Positions 30,324 through 41,530 are shown, numbered from the stretch's first letter. The stretch: 64,000 nucleotides of DNA from Pseudomonadota bacterium (GCA_029781795.1 JAKOWB010000008.1:20384-84383); one strand, 5' to 3'. Numbers and translations: made by a program. Notes: generated by a model from the letters alone, not told the origin.

Positions 30324-31463
30324 ATGGCGCGTCAGACCGAACGCATCCCCCTCTGGTCCCCGGCCCCGGGCACGCGGCAGGAGATCGTGCTGCACCGCTA
30401 CGGCCAGCGCGGGGCGCGGCCCAAGGCCTACCTGCAGGCCTCGATCCACGCCGACGAGACGCCGGCCATGATGGCGGTGCAGCACCTGCTGCCGCACCTG
30501 GAGCAGGCCGACCGCGAGGGCCGCATCCGCGGCGAGATCGTCGTCGTGCCCTTTGCCAACCCGATCGGCCTGGCGCAGGTGGTGAACGAGACGCTGCTGG
30601 GCCGCTACGAGCTGCGCGGCGGCGGCAACTTCAATCGCCGCTGGCCGGACCTGACCCAGCCCCTGGCGGCGAAGCTGGAGGGCAGGCTGACCCAGGACGG
30701 CGCGGCCAACGTCGCGCTGGTGCGCCAGGCGGTGCTGGCGGTGCTGGGCGAGATCCAGCCGCGCAAGGAGCTCGACGTGCTGCGCCTGGTGCTGTCGCGC
30801 GAAGCGCTCTGCGCCGACCTGGTGCTGGACCTGCACTGCGACGACGACTCGCTGGCGCACTGGTTCGCCATCCCGCAGCAGTGGCCGGCGACCGAGGACG
30901 TGGCCGCCGAGATCGGCGTCGAGGCCGTGCTGCTGGCCGAGGATTCCGGCGGCGGCTCCTTCGACGAGTTCGCCTCGCTGCTGTGGCTGCGCCTCAGGGC
31001 GCGCTTCCCGGACCACCCGCTGCCGGCCGACACCCTGGCGGGGACCGTCGAGTTCCGCGGCCAGGGCGACGTGTCCGACGAGCTGGGCGCCGCCGACGGC
31101 GCCGCGCTCTATCGCATCCTGGCACGCCGCGGCTACGTCGAGGACGCCAATTTGCCGCCGCGCCCGGCGCTGCGCTGCCAGGCCACCGACCTTGCCGCGA
31201 CGGATTCGCTGAAGGCGCCGGTCGGCGGCATCGTCGCCTATCGCGTGAAGCCCGGCGACCGGGTGAAGAAGGGCGACCTGGTCTGCGAGATGATCGACCC
31301 CGCGGCGCCGCCCGGCACGCCGCGCACGCCGGTCTTCGCCGGCACCGACGGCCTGGTGCTGTCACGCAAGTACTTCAAGTTCCTGTCGGCCGGCGCCGGC
31401 CTGGCCAAGATCGTCGGCACGGAGCCGCTGCCCGGCCGCACCGGCTACCTGCTGGAGGACTGA
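30324..31463 (+). CDS. succinylglutamate desuccinylase/aspartoacylase family zinc deacylase with lipoyl-like domain
   Basis: 379 residues. The zinc site of the M14-like family is visible: HADETPAM (His and Glu) and, later, DLHCDDDS (His). The C-terminal part (SLKAPVGGIVAYRVKPGDRV, then KKGDLVCEMIDP) is a barrel like a biotinyl/lipoyl domain but without the modified Lys, as in several bacterial members. It would deacylate an N-acyl amino acid or similar compound; the substrate is unknown. The start at 30324 follows GGGAGAAGG. It overlaps the convergent CLC gene by 19 bp. Confidence 0.85.
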   Translation: MARQTERIPLWSPAPGTRQEIVLHRYGQRGARPKAYLQASIHADETPAMMAVQHLLPHLEQADREGRIRGEIVVVPFANPIGLAQVVNETLLGRYELRGGGNFNRRWPDLTQPLAAKLEGRLTQDGAANVALVRQAVLAVLGEIQPRKELDVLRLVLSREALCADLVLDLHCDDDSLAHWFAIPQQWPATEDVAAEIGVEAVLLAEDSGGGSFDEFASLLWLRLRARFPDHPLPADTLAGTVEFRGQGDVSDELGAADGAALYRILARRGYVEDANLPPRPALRCQATDLAATDSLKAPVGGIVAYRVKPGDRVKKGDLVCEMIDPAAPPGTPRTPVFAGTDGLVLSRKYFKFLSAGAGLAKIVGTEPLPGRTGYLLED

Positions 31464-32773
31464 GCCGCCGCGCGCCGGATCAACACGGCGTGGAAGAAGG
31501 AGCGCAGGCCAAGGCGGCGGGCCAGCAGGCTGGCGACCACCGCGGCGCTGGCGACGGCGACGGTGAGCGCGAAGTCGCCGGTGAACTCCACCATCATCAC
31601 GATGGTCGAGACCGGCGCGCCCAGCACCGCGCCGGCGACCGCCCCCATGCCGACCAGCGCATAGGCGCCGGGGTCGGTCAGCGTCACCCAGCCGGCGAGC
31701 GCCAGCAGCTGCCCGATGGCGCCGCCCAGCGCCGCGCCGAGGAACAGCGCCGGCGAGAAGACGCCGCCGACGAAGCCGCCGCCCAGGGTCAGCGCCGTCG
31801 CCAGCAGCTTCAGCCCCAGCAGCAGCAGCAGGGCGTGGAGCGCGATGCCGTTGGCCAGCACGGTGCTGGTCGCCTCGTAGCCGACGCCGAGGATGCGCGG
31901 GTCGAGCAGCGAGAGCAGGCCGACGGCGAGGCCGGCGAGCATCGGCCGCGCCCAGGGCGGCAGCCGCGTCAGACGGAAGCCGCGCTCGGCCCAGAAGACC
32001 GCCCGGGTGAAGAGCAGCGCCAGCAGCGCCGCCAGCACGCCCAGCGCGATGAAGGCCGGCAGTTCCCACAGCGAGGCGATCTTCCAGTCTGGCGGGACGA
32101 CGAAGGCCGGCACCGCGCCATAGCGCAGGTGGCTGAGCAGCGTGCCGGCGACGGCGGCCAGCGCCACCGGCGCGAAGGCGGAGAAGGCATAGCGGCCCAG
32201 CACCACCTCGAGCGCGAAGAAGCTGCCGGCGAGGGGCGCGTTGAAGCTGGCGGCGACGGCCGCGGCGACCCCGCCGGCCAGCAGGGTGCGGCGCCAGGCT
32301 TGGGGCACCTGGAAGCGTTCCGACAGCCAGCCGCCGAGCGAGGCGCCTAGATGCACCACCGGTCCCTCGCGCCCGGCCGAGCCGCCGAGCCCCAGGGTGG
32401 CCGCCGCCGCCAGCGCCGCCTTGACGCCGCGGCCCAGTGTCAGGCGCTCGCCGCCGTAGCGCTCGTCGATCACCTCGGCGACGCCGTGCGGCCGCGCGCC
32501 GGGCAGCAGCCAGCGCACCCAGAGCCCGAGGCCGAGGCCGCCGAGGCAGAGCACCAGCGGCACCCACCACCAGGGCAGCGCCTGGGTGGCGCTGGCCATG
32601 CGCTCGATCTCCAGGCCGTAGAAGAGGCGGCTGATCGCCGCCAGCACCTCGCGGAAGGCGATGGCCGCGCCGCCGCCGATCAGGCCGGCCGCCAGCGCCA
32701 GCCCGGCCAGCCCCGGCGGCACCGCGCCGGCCAGCGGGTCGAGGCCTTCCAGCGCGCGGCGCGGGGCGGCCAT
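31445..32773 (-). CDS. CLC-family chloride channel/transporter
   Basis: 442 residues, about ten or more helices. The filter motifs are GSAGREGPVVHLGA (with the gating Glu) and GGGFVGGVFSPALFLGA. SFFALEVVLG has a Glu near the position of the proton-pathway Glu of CLC exchangers, so an H+/Cl- antiporter is more likely than a plain channel. There is no C-terminal CBS domain. It ends inside the tail of the convergent deacylase gene and is followed upstream by the thioesterase gene on the same strand. Confidence 0.92.
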   Translation of the reverse strand: MAAPRRALEGLDPLAGAVPPGLAGLALAAGLIGGGAAIAFREVLAAISRLFYGLEIERMASATQALPWWWVPLVLCLGGLGLGLWVRWLLPGARPHGVAEVIDERYGGERLTLGRGVKAALAAAATLGLGGSAGREGPVVHLGASLGGWLSERFQVPQAWRRTLLAGGVAAAVAASFNAPLAGSFFALEVVLGRYAFSAFAPVALAAVAGTLLSHLRYGAVPAFVVPPDWKIASLWELPAFIALGVLAALLALLFTRAVFWAERGFRLTRLPPWARPMLAGLAVGLLSLLDPRILGVGYEATSTVLANGIALHALLLLLGLKLLATALTLGGGFVGGVFSPALFLGAALGGAIGQLLALAGWVTLTDPGAYALVGMGAVAGAVLGAPVSTIVMMVEFTGDFALTVAVASAAVVASLLARRLGLRSFFHAVLIRRAAAQSSSR

Positions 32774-32780
32774 CGCGGCC

Positions 32781-33299
32781 TCAGCCGCCCTTGGTGCGCA
32801 TCACCCGGCCGACCTCCGGCGGGCGCGGCAGGTGGCGCTGGCGGGCGAAGACTTCGTCGATGCGGGCGCGCACCTCGGGGTCCCAGGGCGCCGAGCGCCG
32901 TGCCTCCAGGTCGACGCAGATCTGCATCCACTCGCTGGTCGAGGCCAGGAAGCCCTGCTCGGCGTGGTACATCTTGTAAAGGCTGTGCAGGCACTTGCCG
33001 TCGACGCCGAGGAACTGGACCGTCATGCGCAGCGGGTCGTCGCGGTGCAGCTCGCGCTGCCACATGACGTGCGATTCCAGTGCGAACATGGTCAGCTTGC
33101 GGGTGGCGCGGTACGCGGCATCGATGCCGAGCAGCTCGAAGATGCCGTCGACCATCTGGTCGAAGGCCAGCACGTAGTAGGCCACGTTCATGTGGCCGTT
33201 GAAGTCCAGCCACTCCGGGCGGACCGAAAGCCCGGTGCCTTCGTAGAGACCCTCTGCGTCGAAACGAAACTCCACCTCGTCCTCCCCGGCTTGGCTCAC
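32781..33299 (-). CDS. hotdog-fold thioesterase family protein
   Basis: 172 residues. RPEWLDFNGHMNVAYYVLAF with the HMN motif and the central helix after it are typical of 4HBT-like thioesterases. It probably hydrolyses a small acyl-CoA; the closest type I recall is the betainyl-CoA/carnitine-associated thioesterase group, though no carnitine genes are nearby. It lies 7 nt before the CLC gene in the same direction. Confidence 0.82.
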   Translation of the reverse strand: MSQAGEDEVEFRFDAEGLYEGTGLSVRPEWLDFNGHMNVAYYVLAFDQMVDGIFELLGIDAAYRATRKLTMFALESHVMWQRELHRDDPLRMTVQFLGVDGKCLHSLYKMYHAEQGFLASTSEWMQICVDLEARRSAPWDPEVRARIDEVFARQRHLPRPPEVGRVMRTKGG

Positions 33300-33363
33300 C
33301 CGCGTGCCGCGCCGACCCTAGCCGCTTGGCCGCCGCGGTGAAAAGCGGCTAGCGTCGCCGCCC

Positions 33364-34353
33364 ATGTCGATCCCGCGGCTGCTGGCACCGCTGGCCTTCA
33401 TCGGCCGCCATGCGACGACCGTCCTCTTCCTGGGCGTGTTCATCGGCCTGGCGGCGCCGCCGCTCGCCACCCTGCTGCGCCCGCTGCTGCCGCTCGCCGT
33501 TCTGCTGCTGCTGACCGCCACGCTGCTGCGGCTGGACTGGGGCGCCATCGGGCAGGAGCTGCGGCGGCCCGGCCTGCAGGCCCTGCTGCTGGGCTGGCAC
33601 AGCGTCGTGACGCCGCTGCTGATGACGCTGGTCCTGCTGCCGCTGCCGCTGCCGGCCGGCCTCGCCGCGGCGCTGGTGCTGATGTGCGCCGCGCCGCCCA
33701 TCATCGGCGCCGCCGCGCTGGCCGCGCTGCTGGGGCTGGAAGGCGCGCTGGCCCTGGTCGCCGGGCTGGTGGCAACGCTGTCCACCCCGTTGATCCTGCC
33801 GCCGCTGACGCTGGAACTGCTGGATCTGGAACTCGGCGTCAGTCTCTGGACCCTGATGGGGCGCCTGCTGCTGCTGATCTCGGTGGCGGTGACCCTGGCC
33901 GTCGTGGTGCGCCGGCTGGTCGGCCGGCAGCGCCTGGCGGCCCTGGCGCGGCCGCTCGACGGCCTCTTCGTGCTGGTCATGCTGGTCTTCGCGGTGGCGA
34001 TCATGGACGGCGTGACCGACCGGGTGATCGCCGACCCGGCCACGGCGCTGCTCTGGGTCGGCGCCGCCTGGCTGGCCAATCCGCTGCTGCAGACCGCCGG
34101 TGCGCTGCTGTTCTGGCGGCTGGGGCGGCGGCGAGCGCTGACCCTGGCGCTGACCACCGGCAACCGGAACATGGGGCTGCTGCTGGCCGCCCTGCCGGCG
34201 GGCGTGGACCCCGACATCGCGCTGTTCTTCGCCCTGGCGCAGATCCCGATGTACGTGCTGCCGGCGCTCGTCCGGCCCTTGGTGCGGCGCCTGGTGCCGG
34301 CCGGCGATCCGGCGCCGGCCGAGTCGGGCGGCGGCGCCCTGCCCAGGCGCTAG
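33364..34353 (+). CDS. bile acid:sodium symporter (BASS)-like membrane transporter
   Basis: 329 residues with roughly ten hydrophobic helices and a strongly Leu-rich composition. The AAPPIIGAAALAALLGLEGAL segment and GNRNMGLLLAALPAGVD near helix 9 fit the BASS fold. It likely moves an organic anion; the substrate is unknown. It stands alone, divergent from the thioesterase gene by 64 bp. Confidence 0.7.
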   Translation: MSIPRLLAPLAFIGRHATTVLFLGVFIGLAAPPLATLLRPLLPLAVLLLLTATLLRLDWGAIGQELRRPGLQALLLGWHSVVTPLLMTLVLLPLPLPAGLAAALVLMCAAPPIIGAAALAALLGLEGALALVAGLVATLSTPLILPPLTLELLDLELGVSLWTLMGRLLLLISVAVTLAVVVRRLVGRQRLAALARPLDGLFVLVMLVFAVAIMDGVTDRVIADPATALLWVGAAWLANPLLQTAGALLFWRLGRRRALTLALTTGNRNMGLLLAALPAGVDPDIALFFALAQIPMYVLPALVRPLVRRLVPAGDPAPAESGGGALPRR

Positions 34354-34628
34354 GCAGCTGCGCATCGGGCTATTCAAATCTGCGGCATTTCTGCCACAGG
34401 TTTTCCAGGGCGGCGGCAAGTGCTTCACATCGCTGGCCGTTTTTTGATGTCTGTGCTATCCGGTCTCTGCGGTGCGTGGTGCCTTTGGCGCGCGCTCGGT
34501 ATAGACTGCACGCCTCGGATCGGGCCGAGGGCGCTCGTGTGCAGACGGTTGCCCGCCGGTCGACAAGAACCGGGGGCGGCCGGACGTCGGCAGGAACCAG
34601 GTCGGCAAGGGATCGGGACGGGGTGGAC

Positions 34629-35489
34629 ATGAACAAGCTGTCTTTCAGCTACCTTGGCAGGACCGCCATCGCTGGCGTGACCGCCGCCTTCCTGGTCACC
34701 GGCTGCGCCAGCAGCAGCAGCACGCAGACCGTCGACGGCTCGCAGGACCAGGGCATCTTCGGCCCGGACAACGACCCGCTTGAGTTCGTCAACCGCTTCA
34801 CGTTCGCCTTCAACGACATGGTCGACACGCTGATCCTGCAGCCGGCGGCCGCGACCTATCGCTTCCTGGTGCCCGAGCCGGTGCAGAACGGCATCCGCAA
34901 CGTGCTGCGCAACCTGAACGGCCCGGTGATCCTGGCCAACGACCTGCTGCAGGGCGAGTTCGACCGCGCCGGCGACACCTTCATGCGCTTCCTGATCAAC
35001 TCGACGATCGGGCTTGCCGGCATCTTCGACGTCGCCAGCGACTGGGGCTACGAGTACCACGACGAGGACTTCGGCCAGACGCTGGGCTCCTGGGGCGTGG
35101 GCGAGGGCTTCTACCTCGTGCTGCCGATCCTCGGCCCCTCCAGCCTGCGCGACGGCGTCGGCATGGTGGTCGACAGCTACATGGACCCCTGGCCCTACGT
35201 GATCGACTACTTCGATCTGGTGGATGACTCCACCAAGGACTGGATCACCATCGGCCGCCGCGGCCTCGAGGGCCTGGACCTTCGCGCCCGCAACATCGAG
35301 ACCATCGAGAACATCAAGAAGGATGCGGTGGACTACTACGCGCGCATCCGCACCCTATATCGTCAGAATCGCGAGGACGCGATCCGCAACGGCGAACTCG
35401 AGGAGATCCCGATCCCCGGCCTCTCGGACGAGGACTGGGAGAAGGACCCCTCGGCCGGCACCTCGCAGCAGAGCAACGTGACGAAGTAG
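34629..35489 (+). CDS. mlaA: MlaA-family outer-membrane lipoprotein (VacJ)
   Basis: 286 residues. Lipoprotein signal peptide with lipobox LVTGC. The MlaA core is present: NDPLEFVNRFTFAFNDMVD, GTINST-like RFLINSTIGLAGIFDVAS, and EDFGQTLGSWGVGEGFYLVL with the GPSSLRDGVG loop. It removes mislocalised phospholipid from the outer leaflet and hands it to MlaC. The open frame extends far upstream, but the signal peptide fixes the start. A 275-bp gap before it has no gene I can support. It is followed after 13 nt by mlaC. Confidence 0.95.
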   Translation: MNKLSFSYLGRTAIAGVTAAFLVTGCASSSSTQTVDGSQDQGIFGPDNDPLEFVNRFTFAFNDMVDTLILQPAAATYRFLVPEPVQNGIRNVLRNLNGPVILANDLLQGEFDRAGDTFMRFLINSTIGLAGIFDVASDWGYEYHDEDFGQTLGSWGVGEGFYLVLPILGPSSLRDGVGMVVDSYMDPWPYVIDYFDLVDDSTKDWITIGRRGLEGLDLRARNIETIENIKKDAVDYYARIRTLYRQNREDAIRNGELEEIPIPGLSDEDWEKDPSAGTSQQSNVTK

Positions 35490-35502
35490 AGCGAGCAGAC
35501 TC

Positions 35503-36141
35503 ATGCACAGCCGTCGAGCCTTCCTTGCCGCCACGGTGGCGGGCGGTGCCCTCGTGGGCATCGGTCTTGCGCCGCGCCTTGCCTTCGCCTCGATCGAGGA
35601 CGATGCGCGAAACTTCCTGACCGACCTGGGCAATCGCGCCATCGCCGAACTGACCGACAAGTCGGCGCCTGAGACCGAGCGCGTGGCGCGCTTCCGCGCC
35701 CTGATGCGCGAGGCCATCGACTTCGCCCTGATCTCGCAGCAGGTGCTCGGCAAGTACTGGCGACAGACGGCGGCGGATCTGCGGAGCGAATTCAACAAGG
35801 TGCTGCGCGAGACGCTGATCCAGCGCTTCCTGCCGCTGTTCGACAAGTACGAGGGCGAGACCTTCGACGTGGTCTCCACCCGTACCAGCAGCAAGGACCC
35901 CAGCGTCGTGGCCGCGACGGTGAACGTGAAGGCACCGAACGGCAACATCGCCAAGGTCGAGTGGTACATGAAGCAGTCGGACTCGACGCTGAAGATCTAC
36001 GACTTCTCGGCCGAGGGCGTGCGCCTGACCATCTCGCTGCAGGACGAGTACGATGCCGTGCTGCGCTCGGCCGACGGCGACGTCGCCGTGCTGATCGGCG
36101 AGATGAAGAAGAAGCTGCCGGCCGACGCCGTTCTCGACTGA
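35503..36141 (+). CDS. mlaC: MlaC-family periplasmic phospholipid-binding protein
   Basis: 212 residues. The signal peptide starts MHSRRAFLAATVAGGALVG, with an SRRAFL twin-arginine-like motif; the mature part contains LISQQVLGKYWRQ and VEWYMKQSDSTLKIYDFSAEGVRL, typical of MlaC. It shuttles phospholipid between MlaA and the MlaFEDB inner-membrane complex. The mlaFED genes are not in this window, so the system is split between loci. It ends 18 nt before the convergent CDF gene. Confidence 0.93.
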   Translation: MHSRRAFLAATVAGGALVGIGLAPRLAFASIEDDARNFLTDLGNRAIAELTDKSAPETERVARFRALMREAIDFALISQQVLGKYWRQTAADLRSEFNKVLRETLIQRFLPLFDKYEGETFDVVSTRTSSKDPSVVAATVNVKAPNGNIAKVEWYMKQSDSTLKIYDFSAEGVRLTISLQDEYDAVLRSADGDVAVLIGEMKKKLPADAVLD

Positions 36142-36159
36142 GGGTCGCGGGGCCGACGC

Positions 36160-36840
36160 CTAGATCCTGGCCGTGACGAGTTCCCGGCGCGCCCGCGCCA
36201 GGATCTGCCAGGCCGAGTTCAGGAACAGCAGCGCCATGCCGCCGGCCACGGCCACGTCCGGCCAGCCGGTCGCGCTGCCCCACACGCCGGCCGCCGCCAG
36301 CAGCACCGCGACATTGCCGATGGCATCGTTGCGCGAGCAGAGCCAGGCGGAGCGTACGTTGGCATCGCCCTCCTGCCAGCGCAGCAGCAGCAGCACGCTG
36401 GCGAGGTTGGCCGCCAGCGCCAAGACGCCGACCACGCCCATCACCTCCGGCCGCGGCACTCCCAGGTGGAAGGCGGTCCAGATCGTCGAGCCCAGGACCC
36501 ACAGCGCCAGAGCCAGCAGGCTGGCGCCCTTGAGCAGCGCGGTGCGCGCACGCCAGGCGGCCGGCTTGCCGATGGCCCAGAGCGAGAGCGCGTAGGTCAG
36601 GCTGTCGGCCAGGAAGTCCAGCGCGTCGGCCTGCAGGGCGCGCGAGCCGGCCAGCGCGCCAGCCGACATCTCCACCACGAAAAGCCCGGCGTTCAGCGCG
36701 ATGACCAGCCAGAGCGCCCGGCGGTAGCCCGGATCCATGCCGGCGAAGACCGGCGGGTGGTGGTGCCCGCAATGACCGCCGTCGGCATGGTCGTGGCCGC
36801 GGCTGGTGCTATGGGCGTCGTCGTGACGGACAGGGGACAT
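36160..36840 (-). CDS. CDF-family divalent metal cation exporter
   Basis: 226 residues. A His-rich N-terminus (HDHADGGHCGHHHP) precedes six membrane helices. Helix 2 carries DFLAD, equal to the DxxxD metal site. Helix 5 reads CSRNDAIGN, so the usual His of HxxxD is a Cys. The cytoplasmic C-terminal dimer domain is absent. It probably exports Zn, Co or Cd. It is controlled from a promoter with a 19-bp spacer and a dyad, opposite the MerR gene. Confidence 0.87.
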   Translation of the reverse strand: MSPVRHDDAHSTSRGHDHADGGHCGHHHPPVFAGMDPGYRRALWLVIALNAGLFVVEMSAGALAGSRALQADALDFLADSLTYALSLWAIGKPAAWRARTALLKGASLLALALWVLGSTIWTAFHLGVPRPEVMGVVGVLALAANLASVLLLLRWQEGDANVRSAWLCSRNDAIGNVAVLLAAAGVWGSATGWPDVAVAGGMALLFLNSAWQILARARRELVTARI

Positions 36841-36881
36841 GGCAGGGCTCCAGCGGCGGGGGTTTGACCGCCGTCCCTTTC

Positions 36882-36912
36882 TGCCTACATCCTCTAGCGA
36901 CTAGAGCTTCAA
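36882..36912 (-). promoter_or_regulatory. MerR-type promoter/operator for the CDF exporter gene
   Basis: On the minus strand: -35 TTGAAG (36907-36912), a 19-bp spacer, -10 TAGGCA (36882-36887). The spacer holds the dyad CTCTAG-TCG-CTAGAG (36892-36906). An overlong 19-bp spacer with a central dyad is the hallmark of promoters activated by MerR-family metal sensors. Confidence 0.75.
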
Positions 36913-36924
36913 GAGGTTTCTGTC

Positions 36925-37400
36925 ATGGACCTGACGATCGGGCAGCTGGCCCGGCAGAGCGGCGTCAAGGTGCCCACGATCCGCTTCTACGAGCAGATCG
37001 GCCTGCTGCCGCCGCCGCCCCGCAGCGAGGGCAACCAGCGGCGTTATGGCAAGGCCGCGGCCGAGCGCCTTGCCTTCATCCGCCATGCCCGCCAGCTTGG
37101 CTTCGAGGTCGAGGCGATCCGCGAACTGCTGCGCCTGGCGGCGCATCCCGACGCCCCCTGCCACGACGCCGACGCGTTGGCGGCCCGCCACCTGCGGGAG
37201 GTCGAGGCGCGCATCGAGCGCCTCACCCGCCTGCGCGACGAGCTGAAGCGCATGGTCGAGGCCTGCCACGGCGGCACGGCGGCCGAGTGCCGCGTGCTGC
37301 AGGTGGTCGGCGATCACGGCCTCTGCGAGGTACACGAGGCGACGGCAACGAACCCTCTCCCGGCGGGAGAGGGTGAGGCGGCGGGAGAGAGACAGCGCCC

Positions 37401-37404
<4 letters not shown>
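36925..37404 (+). CDS. MerR-family metal-responsive regulator (CadR/ZntR-like)
   Basis: 159 residues. The N-terminal winged helix ([20 protein letters not shown], then [14 protein letters not shown]) is standard. Candidate metal ligands are Cys79-His80, Cys114-His115, Cys122 and Cys134, the pattern of Zn/Cd/Pb sensors. It divergently faces the CDF exporter. The last roughly 18 residues ([17 protein letters not shown]) are the translation of an interspersed palindrome and look like an acquired tail. The stop codon shares CTAG with the convergent ettA stop. Confidence 0.9.
37353..37373. repeat. short interspersed palindrome inside the merR-like 3' end
   Basis: CCCTCTCCC-GGC-GGGAGAGGG, a perfect 9-bp hairpin of a type widely scattered in proteobacterial intergenic DNA. 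Here it is translated as part of the regulator and may act as a terminator for it. Confidence 0.65.
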
Positions 37405-39077
<1,673 letters not shown>

Positions 39078-39517
39078 GGCGTTCCTCCTCGGGTTGCTCT
39101 GCGCGCAAAGGGCTGAAGGCGCGCGATCCTAGCCGCCGCGCCCGATGGGTCAAGCATCACGCGACGATCCGGCGCTCACGGCCCTTTGGCTGCGACCACC
39201 CCTGCCTCGGGCTGCCTGCCCTGCCAACGCTGTCGAAGGATGGCTTGCCTGGCATTCTCCCGCATCTGGTTCTGAGGTGGGTGGAGAAATGAACCAGATA
39301 CGCTCACGCAGTTGCAGATATAGTAAATAGATAGCGTTATACTGTCGTTTTACTATAAGTATTGAAAATATCTCTAGTGACTCTCAGTCCATGCCGTTAA
39401 TTTCCTCGTCGCGGTCGCCGGTCGCGGCTGTTCTGGGTTGGATCGTGGGTGCCGTTTGCTTCGTTCGACTGAATGATGGCGATCGGGCGTCGCCTGTCAC
39501 TTGGGGGAGGATTTGAC
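39078..39517. other. 440-bp intergenic region with AT-rich island upstream of autotransporter 1
   Basis: No convincing gene. From about 39310 to 39380 the sequence turns AT-rich, in sharp contrast to the genome. It contains a 9-bp inverted repeat TATAGTAAA (39319-39327) and TTTACTATA (39349-39357), 21 bp apart, and several TATA-like hexamers. It is probably the promoter/operator of the autotransporter, or DNA bound by a nucleoid silencer. A 61-codon frame at 39145 is not supported. Confidence 0.5.
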
Positions 39518-41530
39518 ATGCAGGGTATTCTTCGGCCGGCGGCCGGCCGCTGGATTTGCACAGCTTTGGCCCTTTTCGGCTGTCTGGCGACTGCGCGGAC
39601 GGCGGATGCGCAGTGCGCGCCGGTCCCGGACAACAACGCGAACATCGTGACCTGCGCCACCGGCAGCGACATGGATATCGACCTGCAGGACGGCGATGAC
39701 CAGCTCTTCCTCAGTGGCACGACTGTCACCGGCTTTTTGCGCGGCGGTGCCGGCAACGACACGGTGGTGGTCACTAGCTCCGACATCAGCGGCCTCACGG
39801 AGATGACCGGCGGGGGAGGCGACAACACCCTGACCTTCGATGGCTTCACCGGCATGCTTGGCGCCGCCATCACCGAGTGGCAGACGATCGAGTTCACCAA
39901 CGGTACCGTGGCCATCTGGCGGCCGGATCCGATCTTCCAGCCCTTCCTGACGACCGGCGACTCCACGGCGCTGTTCGACGTGCAGGCCGGGTCCGAGATC
40001 TTCGTCCCAGCGGACGGCGTGGCGCTGAACGATGCGACCTACGTCGCCATCGACGAGGGCCGTTTCAACCTGGACGGTAAGATTCGGCTGGCCAACGGCG
40101 AGATCGGCGATCTCTTCACGGTGCAAAGCCAGAGTGGTCTTGGCACCGCGACCGGCAACGGCATCGTCCTGGTCGATGTCGTGGTCGACGACCTGATCAA
40201 CGGCCCGAACATGGGGACCGGCGGTTCGGACGTCTTCTGGCTCGCGGTGGTGACGCCGCAGCCGGGGATGCACATCGGCCTGCTGCCCAACATCCTCGGC
40301 ATCGGCCCGAAGGGCTTCACCGACGAGTTGATCCCACTGGCCATCGTGTCTGACTCGCCGGTGGTGACCGACCCCGACCTCTTCTACCTGGTCGGCGGCG
40401 ACGTCACGGCCGGCAACTATGTCTACGACCTGGTCTATGTTCCCGACACCGTCTTCAACCAGAACGTCTTCGACCAGTGGTTCCTGCACAACATCGGCCT
40501 GTCGCCGGATCTCGCCACCTATGCGGTCAACCTGACCGTGGCGCAGCGGACCTGGGACGCCAACGTGCGGACCATGCGCGAACGCATGGGCTATCTGCAT
40601 GGCGAGACGCCGAAGGCCGATCTCTTCGCCGCGCGCGAGGGCATGCAATACGCCAGCCTGAACGATGCGGCGGCGGATTCCGACCCGCTGCAGGTCAGCC
40701 GGCTGGACGGCGACGGCCCGGGCCGCGAGCTGGGCGTGAGCCTCTGGGTCAACGGCACCTTCGACTCGACCCATGACGATAGCAACGGTGCAGGCGACGT
40801 CGGCTACGACGGCCGCACCGACGGCGTGGTCGCGGGCGCCGACGTCGCGCTGGGCTCGCTATTCGGTGGCGACGACCGTCTCTTCCTCGGCCTCTTCGCC
40901 GGATACGGCAGCACACGCGCGGATTACAGCGAAAGCCTGGGCGACCTGACGCTCGACGGCACGATCCTCGGCGCCTACGCGACGCTGACGACGGGCGGCT
41001 TCTACCTCGATGCCGTGGTGGCTTGGCAGTCGCTCGACTTCGAGAGCCACAACGCAGTGACCACGGGCGATGCGCGGTATGACGGCCATGCCGTGGGCGG
41101 CTCGCTGGAGGCCGGCTATCGCCTGGACCTCGGCGGCGTGGACCTGGAACCGCAGGTGCAGCTCACCTATGTCAACGTCTCGCACGAGGACTTTGTCGAT
41201 TCGATCGGTGCCGTGGTCGCGGCCGACCAGGGCGCGTCGCTGCAGCTGCGCGGCGGCATCCGGGCCTCGACGACCGTTGAAATCGGCGACGGCGTCCAGC
41301 TACGGCCCTACGTCGATCTCAGCGTGATCCACGAGTTCTTCGACGGGAACCGCGTGGTCGTGCTGGGTGGCACGTTCGAAGATGCGCTCTACGACACCGC
41401 GTTCGAAGTGGGCGGCGGCGCGGCGTTGGGCCTGCCGAACGGCATGCAGGTCTTCCTCGACGTCGACTATCGCGCGGCGTCGGACTACAGCAGCGTCAAC
41501 GGTGTGGTGGGCCTGCGCCTTTCTTTCTGA
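39518..41530 (+). CDS. autotransporter-domain outer-membrane protein (paralogue 1)
   Basis: 670 residues. Signal peptide (about 1-31, ending ADA-QC), then a passenger of about 370 residues containing GGAGNDTVVV and NTLTFDGFTGML repeats, then an autotransporter beta-barrel of about 260 residues (from near LGVSLWVNGTFD) ending in VGLRLSF, with the C-terminal Phe needed for BAM insertion. The mature start QCAPVPDNNANIVTC may form a disulfide. The ATG has GGGGGAGGA upstream. A clear relative follows 422 bp downstream. The passenger has no enzymatic motif I recognise; an adhesin or surface role is inferred. Confidence 0.88.
   Translation: MQGILRPAAGRWICTALALFGCLATARTADAQCAPVPDNNANIVTCATGSDMDIDLQDGDDQLFLSGTTVTGFLRGGAGNDTVVVTSSDISGLTEMTGGGGDNTLTFDGFTGMLGAAITEWQTIEFTNGTVAIWRPDPIFQPFLTTGDSTALFDVQAGSEIFVPADGVALNDATYVAIDEGRFNLDGKIRLANGEIGDLFTVQSQSGLGTATGNGIVLVDVVVDDLINGPNMGTGGSDVFWLAVVTPQPGMHIGLLPNILGIGPKGFTDELIPLAIVSDSPVVTDPDLFYLVGGDVTAGNYVYDLVYVPDTVFNQNVFDQWFLHNIGLSPDLATYAVNLTVAQRTWDANVRTMRERMGYLHGETPKADLFAAREGMQYASLNDAAADSDPLQVSRLDGDGPGRELGVSLWVNGTFDSTHDDSNGAGDVGYDGRTDGVVAGADVALGSLFGGDDRLFLGLFAGYGSTRADYSESLGDLTLDGTILGAYATLTTGGFYLDAVVAWQSLDFESHNAVTTGDARYDGHAVGGSLEAGYRLDLGGVDLEPQVQLTYVNVSHEDFVDSIGAVVAADQGASLQLRGGIRASTTVEIGDGVQLRPYVDLSVIHEFFDGNRVVVLGGTFEDALYDTAFEVGGGAALGLPNGMQVFLDVDYRAASDYSSVNGVVGLRLSF

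Noticed and set aside
39145..39330. Small frame before autotransporter 1
   Set aside because: No ribosome-binding site, no similarity, and it runs into the AT-rich promoter island.
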